This document shows, one piece after another, positions 23,398 through 32,727 of a stretch of DNA of 64,000 nucleotides. Numbering within the stretch: the first letter of the stretch is position 1; each line of letters begins with the position of its first letter. The notes below the pieces were generated by a model. That model was not told where the DNA came from. It saw only the letters and a list, made by a program, of their open reading frames with translations, and made no database searches. Made by a program: the position numbers and the translations under genes. The DNA is taken from the NCBI RefSeq assembly GCF_030581075.1, contig NZ_JAUQSW010000005.1, positions 124,001 through 188,000 of the forward strand. The letters are read 5' to 3'. This DNA is from Hymenobacter cheonanensis. Its GTDB lineage: Bacteria > Bacteroidota > Bacteroidia > Cytophagales > Hymenobacteraceae.

Positions 23398-23940
23398 AGG
23401 CTATGGGGCAAAGGTAAAACCGGGCGCGCGGGCAGCGCGCCAGCCCCCTAACCGCCATTGCCGGCCCGAAAGTATGCGCGCCTTACCAGGCCGCCCGGCC
23501 ACCAGAAACTGTTCCGAAGCTGGGTGAAATCTGAGTAAACCAGCCCGGAAAATAAAAATTCTTAAAAAGTTCCCGGTAGTTGAATCCAAGAATGGGACCC
23601 GGGCGTAAGTGTTTGACTAACCGATAAATAATTCGGTGAGTAAGTAATCGCTTTTCTGCGCTTTACGCTGCCGTTTTTTTCGTCATACGTGGGTGCAGTG
23701 CCCTCTGCGGCCCGCAATTTTCGCAGGCTACACCATGCCCACGCATTCGTTGCGCGGGTCGCTACCCAAGATATCAGCTTGATTTTTTTGCCGGCTTGCC
23801 CAGGCTTCCTGCGGCCGGCCCGGCCTATTAGCCAGCTTCCTTTTTTGCCAGGTTATTGTGTTGCTGCTGAGCGCACTACGTAAGTAGCGCGCTCAGCAGC
23901 GTTGTCGTCCATTTTCCCACTTTTCCCACCTCATTTTCCC
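23398..23940. other. Non-coding region between lptB and the DUF4331 pair
   Basis: About 540 nt with no gene I can support. It contains a perfect 12-bp stem-loop GCTGCTGAGCGC / GCGCTCAGCAGC (23863-23874 and 23889-23900), 40 nt upstream of the DUF4331 start. This would lie in the mRNA leader or terminate an upstream transcript. The stretch 23525-23680 is AT-rich and is the likely promoter area for both flanking genes. Confidence 0.5.
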
Positions 23941-25791
23941 ATGAAGCACCAATTAACCAAGCCAATGCAGTGGCTGGTGGCGGCTGGCGCCGTCACGGCG
24001 CTCTCGGTCTGGGCTACCACGCGCTACACGCCCCTGGAGGCCAGTAGCCACCGCGAAGCCCCGCTGATTGCCGACGACCCGCTGGCCGATAACACCGATG
24101 TGTACGCCTTTGTGGACCCCAACGACGCCAGCCGGGTGGTGCTCATTGCCAACTACATCCCGTTTCAGCTGCCGCAGGGCGGGCCCAATTACTACACGTT
24201 CGGGGAGAATGTGCGGTACGAGATTCACGTTAAAAATAACGCCAATACTACGGGCGACGACATTATTTATCGCTTCACTTTTACACGAACCAACCAGGAC
24301 GGGACTACTTTTTTCAACGTCCGGCTAGGGGCCCAAAACCTCAAAACTGTTTATACCTGCGAGAAAATCGTGGGCGGCGTATCGACTACCATCGTCGCTA
24401 ATGGCGAAGTGCCGGCCTATAACATCGGGCCGCGCTCCATCAGCTCGGGCGTGGGCCTGAGCCAGGCTTCGTACGCGGCTTACCGCCAGGGCAAGGTGGC
24501 CAACGCTACCGGGGGTGGCAGCGAGCAGGTGTTCTGCGGCTCGTCCGACGACCCGTTTTTTGTGGACCTGGGGGCAATATTTGACTTGGCCGGCCTGCGC
24601 GTGAACCGCGGCAGCCGCGACGGCCTGGCCAAGTACAACGTGCACTCGATTGCGCTCAGCATCCCGATTTCGACGCTGCAAAAAGACCACAAGGATGTAT
24701 CGGCCCGCGCCAATATCCTGGACCCCGACTACGTGATTGGCGTGTGGGCTTCGGCTAGCCGCCCCACGTTGCGCACCCTCAACGGCACTGCCGGCAATGG
24801 CACCACCACGGCCAGCGGCACCTACGTGCAGGTGTCGCGCCTGGGTATGCCCCTGATGAATGAGGCCATCAACCCCATCGGCAGCAAGGATGCCTGGAAC
24901 CGCGCCACCCCTTACACCGAGGCCGCCATTACCGATAACTATCTGTCAAACCCCGAGCTAGGCCTCTACACCGCCGACAATACCCCCGTGGCCCCGGCCG
25001 CGCCCAAGTCGGCCGGCCAGACCTTCTACGGCGAGAACGTGCCCGCCCTGATGGCGCTGCGCATGCAAACCAAGTCGCTGTATGGCCGCCTGCCCGCGCC
25101 GTATGATGGCGGCTTCGACTTCCGCAACCAGGCGCCGGGCCTGTACCCGCTCAAGGGTACGACCCTGGTGGCCAATACGGCCCTGGCCGACAATAACTAC
25201 GGCAGCTACTTGCTGGTGGCCAACAGCCCCCGCTCGGTGGATTTGAAGCCAATTTTCCATACCGGCGTGCCTAACCTGCCGCCCTACCAGCTAGCCGTGG
25301 GCAAAGCCGGCGGCAATCCGCTGGCGGCGGGTAAGCCATTCGTAAACAACTTCTTGCCGCTAATGGGCACCGCCAATGGTGGCCCTGGCGGCGACATGCT
25401 GCGCCTGAATATGGCCGTGCCGGCTACCCCGCGCAACTCGCCCGACTTCAGCAACCAGGGCCTGATTGCGGCGGCCGTGCTCGGCCTCACCGACCCACGC
25501 TTTAACACGACCCAGACTTTACAGAATATCCCCAACATGGACGGCTTCCCCAACGGGCGCCGCCTCGAAGACGAAGTAGTGAAGATTGAGTTGCAGGCCG
25601 TGGGTGGCGCCGTGCTGGCGGCCATCGGCCTGTGGTACGACGACTTTGGCCCCACCGCCACCAACCCCGTGACGCCGAGCCTGAAGGGGGTGCTGAATTT
25701 CACCGCCGGGGTTGAGAAAAACGACACGACGTTCCTGGCCAGCTTCCCCTACGTGCAAACGCCGTGGCAGGGTACCCGCATTCGTCGCTAA
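23941..25791 (+). CDS. DUF4331 family protein, first of a tandem pair
   Basis: Start chosen at 23941 (MKHQLTKPMQWLVAAG); the 13 residues ahead of it in frame have no signal character. The N-terminus has a membrane-anchor or signal-like helix. The family signature ASSHREAPLIADDPLADNTD then appears at ~residues 36-55, with YAFVDPNDASRVVL, GENVRYEIHVKNN, NILDPDYVIGVW and NMDGFPNGRRLEDEV further on. The family is found in many bacteria, usually secreted, without known activity. 616 residues, no T9SS domain. The next gene encodes a close paralogue that has gained one. Confidence 0.85.
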   Translation: MKHQLTKPMQWLVAAGAVTALSVWATTRYTPLEASSHREAPLIADDPLADNTDVYAFVDPNDASRVVLIANYIPFQLPQGGPNYYTFGENVRYEIHVKNNANTTGDDIIYRFTFTRTNQDGTTFFNVRLGAQNLKTVYTCEKIVGGVSTTIVANGEVPAYNIGPRSISSGVGLSQASYAAYRQGKVANATGGGSEQVFCGSSDDPFFVDLGAIFDLAGLRVNRGSRDGLAKYNVHSIALSIPISTLQKDHKDVSARANILDPDYVIGVWASASRPTLRTLNGTAGNGTTTASGTYVQVSRLGMPLMNEAINPIGSKDAWNRATPYTEAAITDNYLSNPELGLYTADNTPVAPAAPKSAGQTFYGENVPALMALRMQTKSLYGRLPAPYDGGFDFRNQAPGLYPLKGTTLVANTALADNNYGSYLLVANSPRSVDLKPIFHTGVPNLPPYQLAVGKAGGNPLAAGKPFVNNFLPLMGTANGGPGGDMLRLNMAVPATPRNSPDFSNQGLIAAAVLGLTDPRFNTTQTLQNIPNMDGFPNGRRLEDEVVKIELQAVGGAVLAAIGLWYDDFGPTATNPVTPSLKGVLNFTAGVEKNDTTFLASFPYVQTPWQGTRIRR

Positions 25792-25825
25792 CTCATTGTC
25801 TCACTTATTGCTATCGTCTACTCAA

Positions 25826-28800
25826 ATGATTTCCAAACAACTACGCGCTTACGTCGCGCTGCCCGCTTTTGCGGCCGCGGCCGTAGCGGGCCTGGCCACC
25901 TGGAGCCAGCTTCGCTACACGCCTCTGGAGGCTTCTTCGCACCGCGAAGCTCCGCTGATTGCCGACGACCCGGTGGCCGACAACACCGACCTCTACGCGT
26001 TTAAAGACCCCAACGACGCCGGCAAAATCATCATCATCGCCAACTACATCCCGTTTGAGCTGCCACAGGGCGGGCCGAACTACTCGACGTTTGGCGAGAA
26101 TGTGCGCTACGAGATTCACGTCAAGAACAACACCGCGACCACGGGCGACGACGTCACGTACCGCTTCACCTTCACGCGCACCAACCAAGACCCTAGCACG
26201 TTTTTCAACATCCGGCTGGGGGCGCAGAATCTGAGAACTACGTATACCTGCGATAAAATCACGGCCAGCGGCACGACTACCATCGTTACGGGCGGCGTGG
26301 TGCCGCCCAATAACATTGGGCCGCGCTCCATCAACGGCGGGGCGGGGCTGAACTCGGCTACGAGCTACACCGACCGCCGCCTGAACGCCATTACGCTGGC
26401 CAGCACGGGCGAGCGCATTTTGTGCGGCCCGGCCGACGACCCGTTTTTTGCCGACCTGGGGGCCATTTTTGATTTGGCCAACATCCGGGGGGCTTCGGGC
26501 GGGGCAGGCACGCCTACCGATGGTTTGAGCCACAAAAACTGCCACGCCATCGCGCTGAGCATTCCGGTCGAGAACCTGCAAAAAACGGGTAAGACCATCG
26601 ACCAGGCGGCCAATATCCTGGACCCCGACTACGTGATTGGGGTGTGGGCCTCGGCCAGCCGGCCCGCTATGCAAACGCTGAGCAGCACCGCCAACCCCAC
26701 CAACAGCGGCACCTGGGTGCAGGTATCGCGCCTGGGTATGCCGCTCACCAATGAGGTGATTAACCCCGTTGGGGCCAAGGATGCCTGGAACGCCCGCACC
26801 CCCGGCAACGAGGCCGCCGAAACCGATGGCTACCTCCAGAACCCCGAGCTGGGCTTGTACTTGGACGACAGCAAGTTTGGCGGCTCCGTGCCGGGCCTGG
26901 CCAATTTGCGTACCCAAACCAAGTCGCTGGCCGGCCAGCCCGGCTTTCCGGCCAATGGCTTTGACTTCCGCAACGGTGCGGCGGGCTTGAGTGCCTTGTA
27001 CAATGCGGCCCCTGGCTCTAATGCCGGCACTGCCTTTGCGCCCTCGCCGGCCGGCTTCGGCGAGTATCTACTCAACAGCGGCCAGTCGGGTAGCCCGCGC
27101 TCGGTCGATATCAAGCCCATTTTCCATACCGGTGTGCCCAACCTGCCGCCCTACCAGCTGGCTACCGGCAAAGCGCTGATTTCCGGCGGCAATGGCGTAA
27201 ACCCGCTCACGGCCGGTAAGCCGTTCATCAACAACTTTCTGCCAGTTATTGGCGACATGCTGCGCCTGAACATGGCCGTGCCCGCCACCCCGCGCACCTC
27301 GGCCGATTTCAGCAACCAGGGGCTCTTGCAGGCCGCGGTACTCGGCCTCACCGACCCGCGCTATAACAAGGACGCCAGCTTGCAGAGCATCCCTAACATG
27401 GACGGCTTTCCCAACGGGCGCCGCCTGGAGGACGCCGTGGACCAGATTGAGCTGAAAGCCGTGAGCGGCGTGGTGCTGGCGGCCATCGGCCTGTGGTACG
27501 ACGACTTTACCACGGCTAGCCCCTCGCCCGTAACGGCGCAGCTGGGTAAAGTGCTGACCTTCACTACCGGCGTAGAACGCAACGATACGACCATCCGGGC
27601 CACGTTCCCCTTCCTGCAAACGCCCTGGAGCGGCACCAGCCCGGCCAGCGGCCCCACCAACACCGTGGTAGCCCCCGACCTGACGGTGAGCACCGCCATG
27701 CCCGTAGAAGCTGGCACGTATAACAACATCACCATCACCAGCACCGGCGTAGCCTCGTTTAATGGCCCCATTGTGGTAAACGGTACGCTGACGGTGCAAA
27801 GCGGCGGCACCCTGAGCACGCGCGGTGTGCTGGCTACCAATTGCCAGGCCATCACGGGCGGCGGCAGCTTTGTGCTGCAAGCCGGCGCTACGCTGCGCAT
27901 CTGCGCCACCGACGGCATTGCTGCCACCGGGGCTAGCGGCGCCATTCAGCTTACCGGCAGCCGCTCGTTCTCCAACGATGCCAGCTACGAGTACATCGGC
28001 TCGGATGCCCAGACCTCGGGCGCCGGCCTGCCGGGCCGCGTGCGCAGCCTCACGGTGAACAATGCCGCCGGCCTCACGCTCAACAATGGCGGGGTGGCCG
28101 TGGCCCAGGCCGTGGCCCTTACCAACGGCAACCTGACCACCAGCAGCAGCCAGATGCTGACGCTACTCTCGACGCCCACTGCCGGCACCGCCCTCGTGGT
28201 GAACACCAACGGCGTGGTGAGCGGCCCGGCTACCATGCAGCGCGCCATCGACCCCTTCTTCAACGCCGGGGCCGGCTACCGCCACTATAGCTCGCCGGTG
28301 ACCAGCACCACGCTCAGCGACCTGACTACCACGGCCGGCTTCAGCCCGATTTACAACACGGCCTACAACACGTCGACCACCCCTAACCTGGTGACGCCCT
28401 TCCCGAACGTGTATGCCTACGACCAGAGCCGCGTGACGACCAGCGGCAGCGCGGGCTCGATTGACTTCGACAAGGGCTTCTTCGTGCCGCAGGCTACTGA
28501 TGTGATGACGCCGCTGCGCGGCTACGACCTCAACATCGCGGCCAGCTCGACGGTAGACCTGATGGGTACGCTCAACAACGGCCCGCAGAGCATTGCCGGC
28601 CTGGCGCGTGGCACCCAAACGCAGAGCGGCTGGCAGCTGCTGGGCAACCCCTATCCGTCGCCCATCGATTTGAGCCAGACGGGTGGCATTGCCAGCACCA
28701 ACATGGACGCCGCCGTGTACGTGTACCAAAGCACCGGCCAGTACGTGGGCCAGTACCGCAGCTACGTCAATGGCATGGGCGGCGGCACCCCGCTGGTGGC

Positions 28801-29626
28801 CGCCATGCAGGGCTTCTTTAAGCGCGTGACGACGCCTAGCCAGATGGCCAGCTTCGCCCTCACCAACGATGTGCGCGTGACCACTTTCGCTACCACGCCG
28901 AGCTTCAACCGCACCGCCGCCGATACCCGGCCCCAGGTGCGCCTGCGCCTGCAGGGCAGCACGCCGCTCATCGATGAAACCACGGTGTACTTCGAGCAGG
29001 GCGCCACGGCCGCCTTCGACCCGCGCTTCGACGCCTTTAAGCTGCCCAACTCGTCGGGCATGAGCATTAGCAGCCTGATTACCAACGAGGAGCTATCCAT
29101 CAACGGGCTGGCCCCGTTCACGGGTGCTACCGTTACGGTGCCGCTCAACGTGCAGGTGTCGGGCCCCGGCAGCTACAGCCTGAATGCCATCGACCTGCTC
29201 AACTTCAGCTCGGCCACGCCGGTGTACCTGCTCGATACCCAGACCGGCGCCCGCATCGACCTCAGCAAGCAGGCCGTCTATAGCTTCACGGCCAATACGG
29301 CCTCGCTGCCCGGCCGCTTTAGCCTGCTCTTCGGCGCCTCACCGCTCGCTACGGCCCCTGCCGCCGTGGCCAATCAGGTGAAGCTTTTCCCGAACCCCGC
29401 CAAGGGCAGCTTCACGGTGGTAGTGCCCGCCGAGCTGGGTCGTGAGGCCGTTACGGCCACGCTCTTCAACCAGCTAGGCCAGCAAGTGGCCCAGCAGGTA
29501 TTGCCCATGACCGCCGCCGGTGCCTCGGCCCAGTTCGATGTGTCGTACCTATCGCTGGGCGTGTACACGCTCCGCCTCAAATCGGGCGATAACCAAGTAA
29601 CCAAGCGCGTAGTAGTAGCCCAGTAG
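25826..29626 (+). CDS. DUF4331 protein fused to a long T9SS-sorted C-terminal region
   Basis: The start at 25826 (MISKQLRAYVALPAFAAAAV) gives a signal sequence; the longer frame from 25712 overlaps the previous gene. Residues ~35-610 parallel the upstream gene (ASSHREAPLIADDPVADNTD, NMDGFPNGRRLEDAV). The ~650-residue extension contains autotransporter-like repeats (ITSTGVASFNGPIVVNGTLT), the WQLLGNPYPSPIDL motif seen in T9SS surface proteins, and a sorting domain at the end (VKLFPNPAKGSFTVVV, FNQLGQQVAQQV, YLSLGVYTLRL). The predicted product is a large surface protein. It lies 34 nt after the first gene, so they probably form one operon. Confidence 0.85.
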   Translation: MISKQLRAYVALPAFAAAAVAGLATWSQLRYTPLEASSHREAPLIADDPVADNTDLYAFKDPNDAGKIIIIANYIPFELPQGGPNYSTFGENVRYEIHVKNNTATTGDDVTYRFTFTRTNQDPSTFFNIRLGAQNLRTTYTCDKITASGTTTIVTGGVVPPNNIGPRSINGGAGLNSATSYTDRRLNAITLASTGERILCGPADDPFFADLGAIFDLANIRGASGGAGTPTDGLSHKNCHAIALSIPVENLQKTGKTIDQAANILDPDYVIGVWASASRPAMQTLSSTANPTNSGTWVQVSRLGMPLTNEVINPVGAKDAWNARTPGNEAAETDGYLQNPELGLYLDDSKFGGSVPGLANLRTQTKSLAGQPGFPANGFDFRNGAAGLSALYNAAPGSNAGTAFAPSPAGFGEYLLNSGQSGSPRSVDIKPIFHTGVPNLPPYQLATGKALISGGNGVNPLTAGKPFINNFLPVIGDMLRLNMAVPATPRTSADFSNQGLLQAAVLGLTDPRYNKDASLQSIPNMDGFPNGRRLEDAVDQIELKAVSGVVLAAIGLWYDDFTTASPSPVTAQLGKVLTFTTGVERNDTTIRATFPFLQTPWSGTSPASGPTNTVVAPDLTVSTAMPVEAGTYNNITITSTGVASFNGPIVVNGTLTVQSGGTLSTRGVLATNCQAITGGGSFVLQAGATLRICATDGIAATGASGAIQLTGSRSFSNDASYEYIGSDAQTSGAGLPGRVRSLTVNNAAGLTLNNGGVAVAQAVALTNGNLTTSSSQMLTLLSTPTAGTALVVNTNGVVSGPATMQRAIDPFFNAGAGYRHYSSPVTSTTLSDLTTTAGFSPIYNTAYNTSTTPNLVTPFPNVYAYDQSRVTTSGSAGSIDFDKGFFVPQATDVMTPLRGYDLNIAASSTVDLMGTLNNGPQSIAGLARGTQTQSGWQLLGNPYPSPIDLSQTGGIASTNMDAAVYVYQSTGQYVGQYRSYVNGMGGGTPLVAAMQGFFKRVTTPSQMASFALTNDVRVTTFATTPSFNRTAADTRPQVRLRLQGSTPLIDETTVYFEQGATAAFDPRFDAFKLPNSSGMSISSLITNEELSINGLAPFTGATVTVPLNVQVSGPGSYSLNAIDLLNFSSATPVYLLDTQTGARIDLSKQAVYSFTANTASLPGRFSLLFGASPLATAPAAVANQVKLFPNPAKGSFTVVVPAELGREAVTATLFNQLGQQVAQQVLPMTAAGASAQFDVSYLSLGVYTLRLKSGDNQVTKRVVVAQ

Positions 29627-29632
29627 CGCCCC

Positions 29633-29669
29633 GGCCGGCTAGCCGCCCTGCCCGGGTAGCTAGCCGGCC
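29633..29669 (+). terminator. Hairpin after the long DUF4331 gene
   Basis: Perfect 11-bp stem GGCCGGCTAGC / GCTAGCCGGCC (29633-29643 and 29659-29669). There is no T tract, so it may be an mRNA 3' stabiliser rather than a strong terminator. Confidence 0.45.
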
Positions 29670-29702
29670 CAAAGGCACTTTTCCCCTTCCAGCTTTCCTT
29701 CC

Positions 29703-29927
29703 ATGAAAAATAAATTTCTTCTCAACGCCCTGGCCACCACGGCCATAGGCTTGTTGCTGACTGCCACGGCGGCGCGGGCGCAGGCGCCCGGCTCGGGTGG
29801 CCCCACGCCCGGCAACACTACGCCCGACCCAACCCAGGTGCCCATTGATGGCGGTGCCTCCCTGCTGCTGGCCAGCGGCGTAGCCTTTGGCCTGAAAAAG
29901 CTGCGCGACCGCCGGAAGGCGCGCTAG
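29703..29927 (+). CDS. PID-CTERM sorting-domain protein
   Basis: The 74-residue product has a signal peptide (to ATAARAQA), a short Gly/Pro/Thr linker, and a C-terminal VPIDGGASLLLASGVAFGLK followed by KLRDRRKAR. That is a PID motif, one membrane helix and a basic tail, the three parts of a PID-CTERM sorting signal known from Bacteroidota. Such proteins are thought to be processed by an exosortase-like membrane enzyme; none is in this window. With almost no mature sequence between signals, the processed product would be a ~25-residue peptide. It follows the DUF4331 pair by 76 nt. Confidence 0.75.
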   Translation: MKNKFLLNALATTAIGLLLTATAARAQAPGSGGPTPGNTTPDPTQVPIDGGASLLLASGVAFGLKKLRDRRKAR

Positions 29928-29947
29928 CCCCCTGGCCCTCTCTTGCG

Positions 29948-29985
29948 CGCCGGCTCTTTCCGCAGGGGAGGGGCCGGCGTTTTTG
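29948..29985 (+). terminator. Terminator after the PID-CTERM gene
   Basis: Stem CGCCGGC / GCCGGCG (29948-29954 and 29973-29979) followed by TTTTTG. Confidence 0.65.
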
Positions 29986-30103
29986 TTGGCTAAAGTGCCT
30001 ACGCCGGCTTTATTGAGACCCGGCGGGCGGCCAGTAGCGGCGAGGCCGCTAGCTTTGCTCCTGGCCGGCTCCCGGCGGCGCGTATCACCTAGCTACTTTT
30101 CCT

Positions 30104-30610
30104 ATGCCAGCTTCCGACCCGCAAAAACAGCAACTTTTTCAGGCCATTGCCGAGCGCCTCAGCGCCCAGGGCTTTCGCGTAGACCGCCACGACCCGAACC
30201 GGCCCTGGGGCGGTTTTTTCGTGCTTGATGAAAGCCAGGCTCAGCAGTTTGCCGACGTGTACTTCAATGGCCTCGATGTGGGCAAGCTGCGCATTGCGGG
30301 CCAGCTCAGCCCCAAGATTTTGCTTGTGGCCCCGCACCAGCGCCTGAGCTGGCAGTACCACCACCGCCGCGCCGAAATCTGGCAGGTGGTGGAAGGCCCC
30401 GTGGGCGTGGCCATCAGCGACACCGACGAGCAAACCGAAGTAAAATCGTATCAGCCCGGTGAGCGCATCCTGCTGGCCCAGGGCGAGCGCCACCGCCTGG
30501 TGGGCCTGGCCGGCTGGGGCGTCATCGCCGAAATCTGGCAGCACACCGACGCCAACAATCCTTCCGACGAGGACGACATCGTGCGGGTGCAGGACGATTT
30601 TGGCCGCTAG
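30104..30610 (+). CDS. Cupin protein resembling the type II phosphomannose isomerase domain
   Basis: A single-domain cupin of 168 residues. The first cupin motif reads LSWQYHHRRAEIWQVVEGPV, with the HH and Glu as likely metal ligands. The second reads GERILLAQGERHRLVGLAG. The RPWGGFFVLDES opening and the order of motifs are those of the C-terminal domain of mannose-1-phosphate guanylyltransferase/phosphomannose isomerase, but no nucleotidyltransferase domain is attached. It could isomerise mannose-6-phosphate or bind a related sugar. The downstream DoxX-like gene overlaps its end. Confidence 0.7.
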   Translation: MPASDPQKQQLFQAIAERLSAQGFRVDRHDPNRPWGGFFVLDESQAQQFADVYFNGLDVGKLRIAGQLSPKILLVAPHQRLSWQYHHRRAEIWQVVEGPVGVAISDTDEQTEVKSYQPGERILLAQGERHRLVGLAGWGVIAEIWQHTDANNPSDEDDIVRVQDDFGR

Positions 30611-30998
30611 CCCCGCCGCGCCGGCCCGCGAGCCCAGCGGCCGCCGCTGGCTGCGCTACGGGCTGGCGCTGCTGTTCGTGAGTGCGGGCGTGCTGCATTT
30701 TGTCCGGCCCGCGCCGTTTTTGCGCATCGTGCCGCCGGCCCTGCCCGCGCCCGGGCTGCTGGTGCTGCTGAGCGGCGCAGCCGAGGTGGTGGGTGGGCTG
30801 GGGCTGCTGCTGCCCGCTACCCGGCGCCTTGCTGGCTGGGGCCTGCTGGCGCTGCTTGCGGCCGTGTTTCCGGCCAATGTATACATGGTGGGCCTAGCCG
30901 GTGCGCTGCACATCCCGGCCTGGGTACTGTGGGCGCGCCTGCCGCTGCAGCCGCTGCTGATGTGGGCCGTGTGGCGGGTAGCAATTTGGCGGGGCTAG
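30600..30998 (+). CDS. DoxX-like small membrane protein
   Basis: About 130 residues with four membrane segments (RYGLALLFVSAGVLHFVRPA, LLVLLSGAAEVVGGLGLLLP, GWGLLALLAAVFPANVYMVG, LLMWAVWRVAIW). The pattern SAGVLHFxxPxxFLxIVPP is typical of the DoxX-like/YphA group. I chose the TTG at 30600, which overlaps the cupin stop by 11 bp; the longer frame upstream only shadows the cupin gene. No ATG is available near the first helix. Function is unknown; relatives are linked to quinone or thiol redox. Confidence 0.65.
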   Translation: MAASPAAPAREPSGRRWLRYGLALLFVSAGVLHFVRPAPFLRIVPPALPAPGLLVLLSGAAEVVGGLGLLLPATRRLAGWGLLALLAAVFPANVYMVGLAGALHIPAWVLWARLPLQPLLMWAVWRVAIWRG

Positions 30999-31093
30999 CG
31001 GGTTACTTATTGCCGCTTCCGGGTACTATAAGGCGGACTGACTTCTGCGCAGAAGAGCCCTTTTTCAGATACCTCCCTACCCCCGGATAAGCC

Positions 31094-32680
31094 ATGAAAA
31101 AAGTGCTTTGCCTGCTCGCCGTGCCCTTTGCGCTGGCCAGCTGCCACCAAACCGAGAGAACCGAGCTGGTAACGGCTCCCTACCAGGCCCCGCCCCCAGC
31201 CGAGGCCCTAGCCCCGCCCGCGGCTGCCGAAACAGGCGATACCTACGCCAAGATTGACGAAAATCTTTTCCGGTCCGTGGCCCGCGAGCCGCTGAGCACC
31301 TTCAGCCTCGACGTGGACCGGGCCAGCTACGCCAACGTGCGGCGCTTCCTGACCGATGGCCAGCTGCCCCCGCCCGACGCCGTGCGCGTGGAGGAGCTGC
31401 TCAACTATTTCGACTACGAGCTGCCCGCGCCGGCTGCCGCCAGCCCCGACCCGGTGCGCATCAGCACCGAGCTGAGCGACTGCCCCTGGGCGCCCGGCCA
31501 CCAATTGGCCCGCATCGGCATTCAGGCCAAAAAAGTAGAAACGGCCAGCCTGCCGCCCGCCAACCTGGTGTTTCTGATTGATGTGTCGGGCTCGATGCAG
31601 GGCGACGACCGCCTGCCGCTGGTGCGCGCCGGCCTGCAGCTGCTGGTGCGCCAGCTGCGGCCCCAGGACCACGTGGCGCTGGTGGCCTACGCCGGGGCGG
31701 CCGGCCTGGTGCTGCCGCCCACCTCGGGCGCCGACCAAGCCACCATTCTCGACGCGCTTGACCGGCTGGAGGCGGGCGGCTCCACGGCGGGCGGCGAGGG
31801 CCTGCGCCTGGCCTACGCCGTGGCCCGGCAAAACTTTCAGAAAGAAGGCAATACCCGCGTTATCCTGGCCACGGATGGTGATTTTAACGTGGGCGAAACC
31901 TCCGATGCGGCGCTGGAGCAGCTCATTACGCAGGAGCGCGAATCGGGCGTGTTTCTGACCGTGCTGGGCGTAGGGCGCGGCAACCTGCGCGACAGCCGCA
32001 TGGAGCTGCTGGCCGACAAGGGCAACGGCAACTACGCCTACCTCGATACCCTCGACGAGGCCCAGCGCACGCTGGTGGCGCAGTTTGGCGGCACGCTCTT
32101 CACGGTAGCGAAGGATGTGAAGCTGCAAGTCGAGTTCAACCCTAACCGGGTGGCCGACTACCGCCTCATCGGCTACGAAAACCGCCTGCTCGCCAACGAA
32201 GATTTCAACAACGACCGCAAAGACGCCGGCGAGCTGGGCGCGGGCCACACCGTCACGGCTCTCTACGAAATTGTGCCCGTGGGCTCGGATAAGCCGTTGG
32301 TTGATAACTTGAAATATCAGCCCGGCCCGGCTAGCCCATCAGCCCTGTCCACTACCGACGCCGCCGACGTGCTTACCGTGAAGCTGCGCTACCAGGCCCC
32401 CCAGGGTGGCCCTAGCCAGCTGCTGGCCCAGCCCTTGGCCGGGGCCGCCTGGCCCATCGCCCAGGCTTCGGCCGACCAGCAGCTGGCCGCCGCCGTGGCC
32501 GAGTTTGGGCTGCTGCTGCGCCAGAGCCCGCAGCGCGGCACGGCCACCTACGAAAGCGCCGCCCAGCTAGCCCAGGCCGGCCGGCCCGCCGACCCCAACG
32601 GCGCCCGCGCCGAGCTGGCCCGCCTGGTGCAGCGAGCCCAGGAAATAACGGCGGCCAACCCAACCGCCAGCCTCCGCTAG
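31094..32680 (+). CDS. VWA-domain lipoprotein (YfbK-like)
   Basis: A lipobox (ALASC, Cys17) follows a short signal, so the protein is membrane-anchored. Residues ~50-135 are the von Willebrand-associated N-terminal domain (PLSTFSLDVDRASYANVRRF). Next comes a VWA domain with an intact MIDAS motif DVSGSM (163-168), the second MIDAS Thr region and ATDGDFNVG. The last ~170 residues match the DUF3520 region (VKLQVEFNPNRVADYRLIGY, YEIVPVG). Homologues in Bacteroidota are single-gene surface or periplasmic adhesion-like proteins of unknown ligand. The hairpin after it separates it from the permease. Confidence 0.88.
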   Translation: MKKVLCLLAVPFALASCHQTERTELVTAPYQAPPPAEALAPPAAAETGDTYAKIDENLFRSVAREPLSTFSLDVDRASYANVRRFLTDGQLPPPDAVRVEELLNYFDYELPAPAAASPDPVRISTELSDCPWAPGHQLARIGIQAKKVETASLPPANLVFLIDVSGSMQGDDRLPLVRAGLQLLVRQLRPQDHVALVAYAGAAGLVLPPTSGADQATILDALDRLEAGGSTAGGEGLRLAYAVARQNFQKEGNTRVILATDGDFNVGETSDAALEQLITQERESGVFLTVLGVGRGNLRDSRMELLADKGNGNYAYLDTLDEAQRTLVAQFGGTLFTVAKDVKLQVEFNPNRVADYRLIGYENRLLANEDFNNDRKDAGELGAGHTVTALYEIVPVGSDKPLVDNLKYQPGPASPSALSTTDAADVLTVKLRYQAPQGGPSQLLAQPLAGAAWPIAQASADQQLAAAVAEFGLLLRQSPQRGTATYESAAQLAQAGRPADPNGARAELARLVQRAQEITAANPTASLR

Positions 32681-32683
32681 GGT

Positions 32684-32716
32684 TAGTAGCGCGGACTACC
32701 TCGTCCGCGCTACTAC
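32684..32716 (+). terminator. Palindrome after the VWA gene
   Basis: Perfect 13-bp stem TAGTAGCGCGGAC / GTCCGCGCTACTA with a short loop. The same arm sequence recurs at 57452-57533, so this is also a dispersed repeat that may double as a terminator. Confidence 0.55.
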
Positions 32717-32727
32717 TTTCGCCGCCT

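Noticed and set aside
23902..23940. Extended N-terminus of the first DUF4331 protein
   Set aside because: The 13 extra residues are Phe/Pro-rich with no signal-peptide character; the ATG at 23941 gives a better start.
25841..26917. Minus-strand frame of 358 codons opposite the long DUF4331 gene
   Set aside because: Antisense shadow: high GC third positions keep the opposite strand open; no signal or domain.
31208..32248. Minus-strand frame of 346 codons opposite the VWA gene
   Set aside because: Composition is Gln/His/Arg/Gly-rich without motifs; the plus-strand VWA protein is clear.
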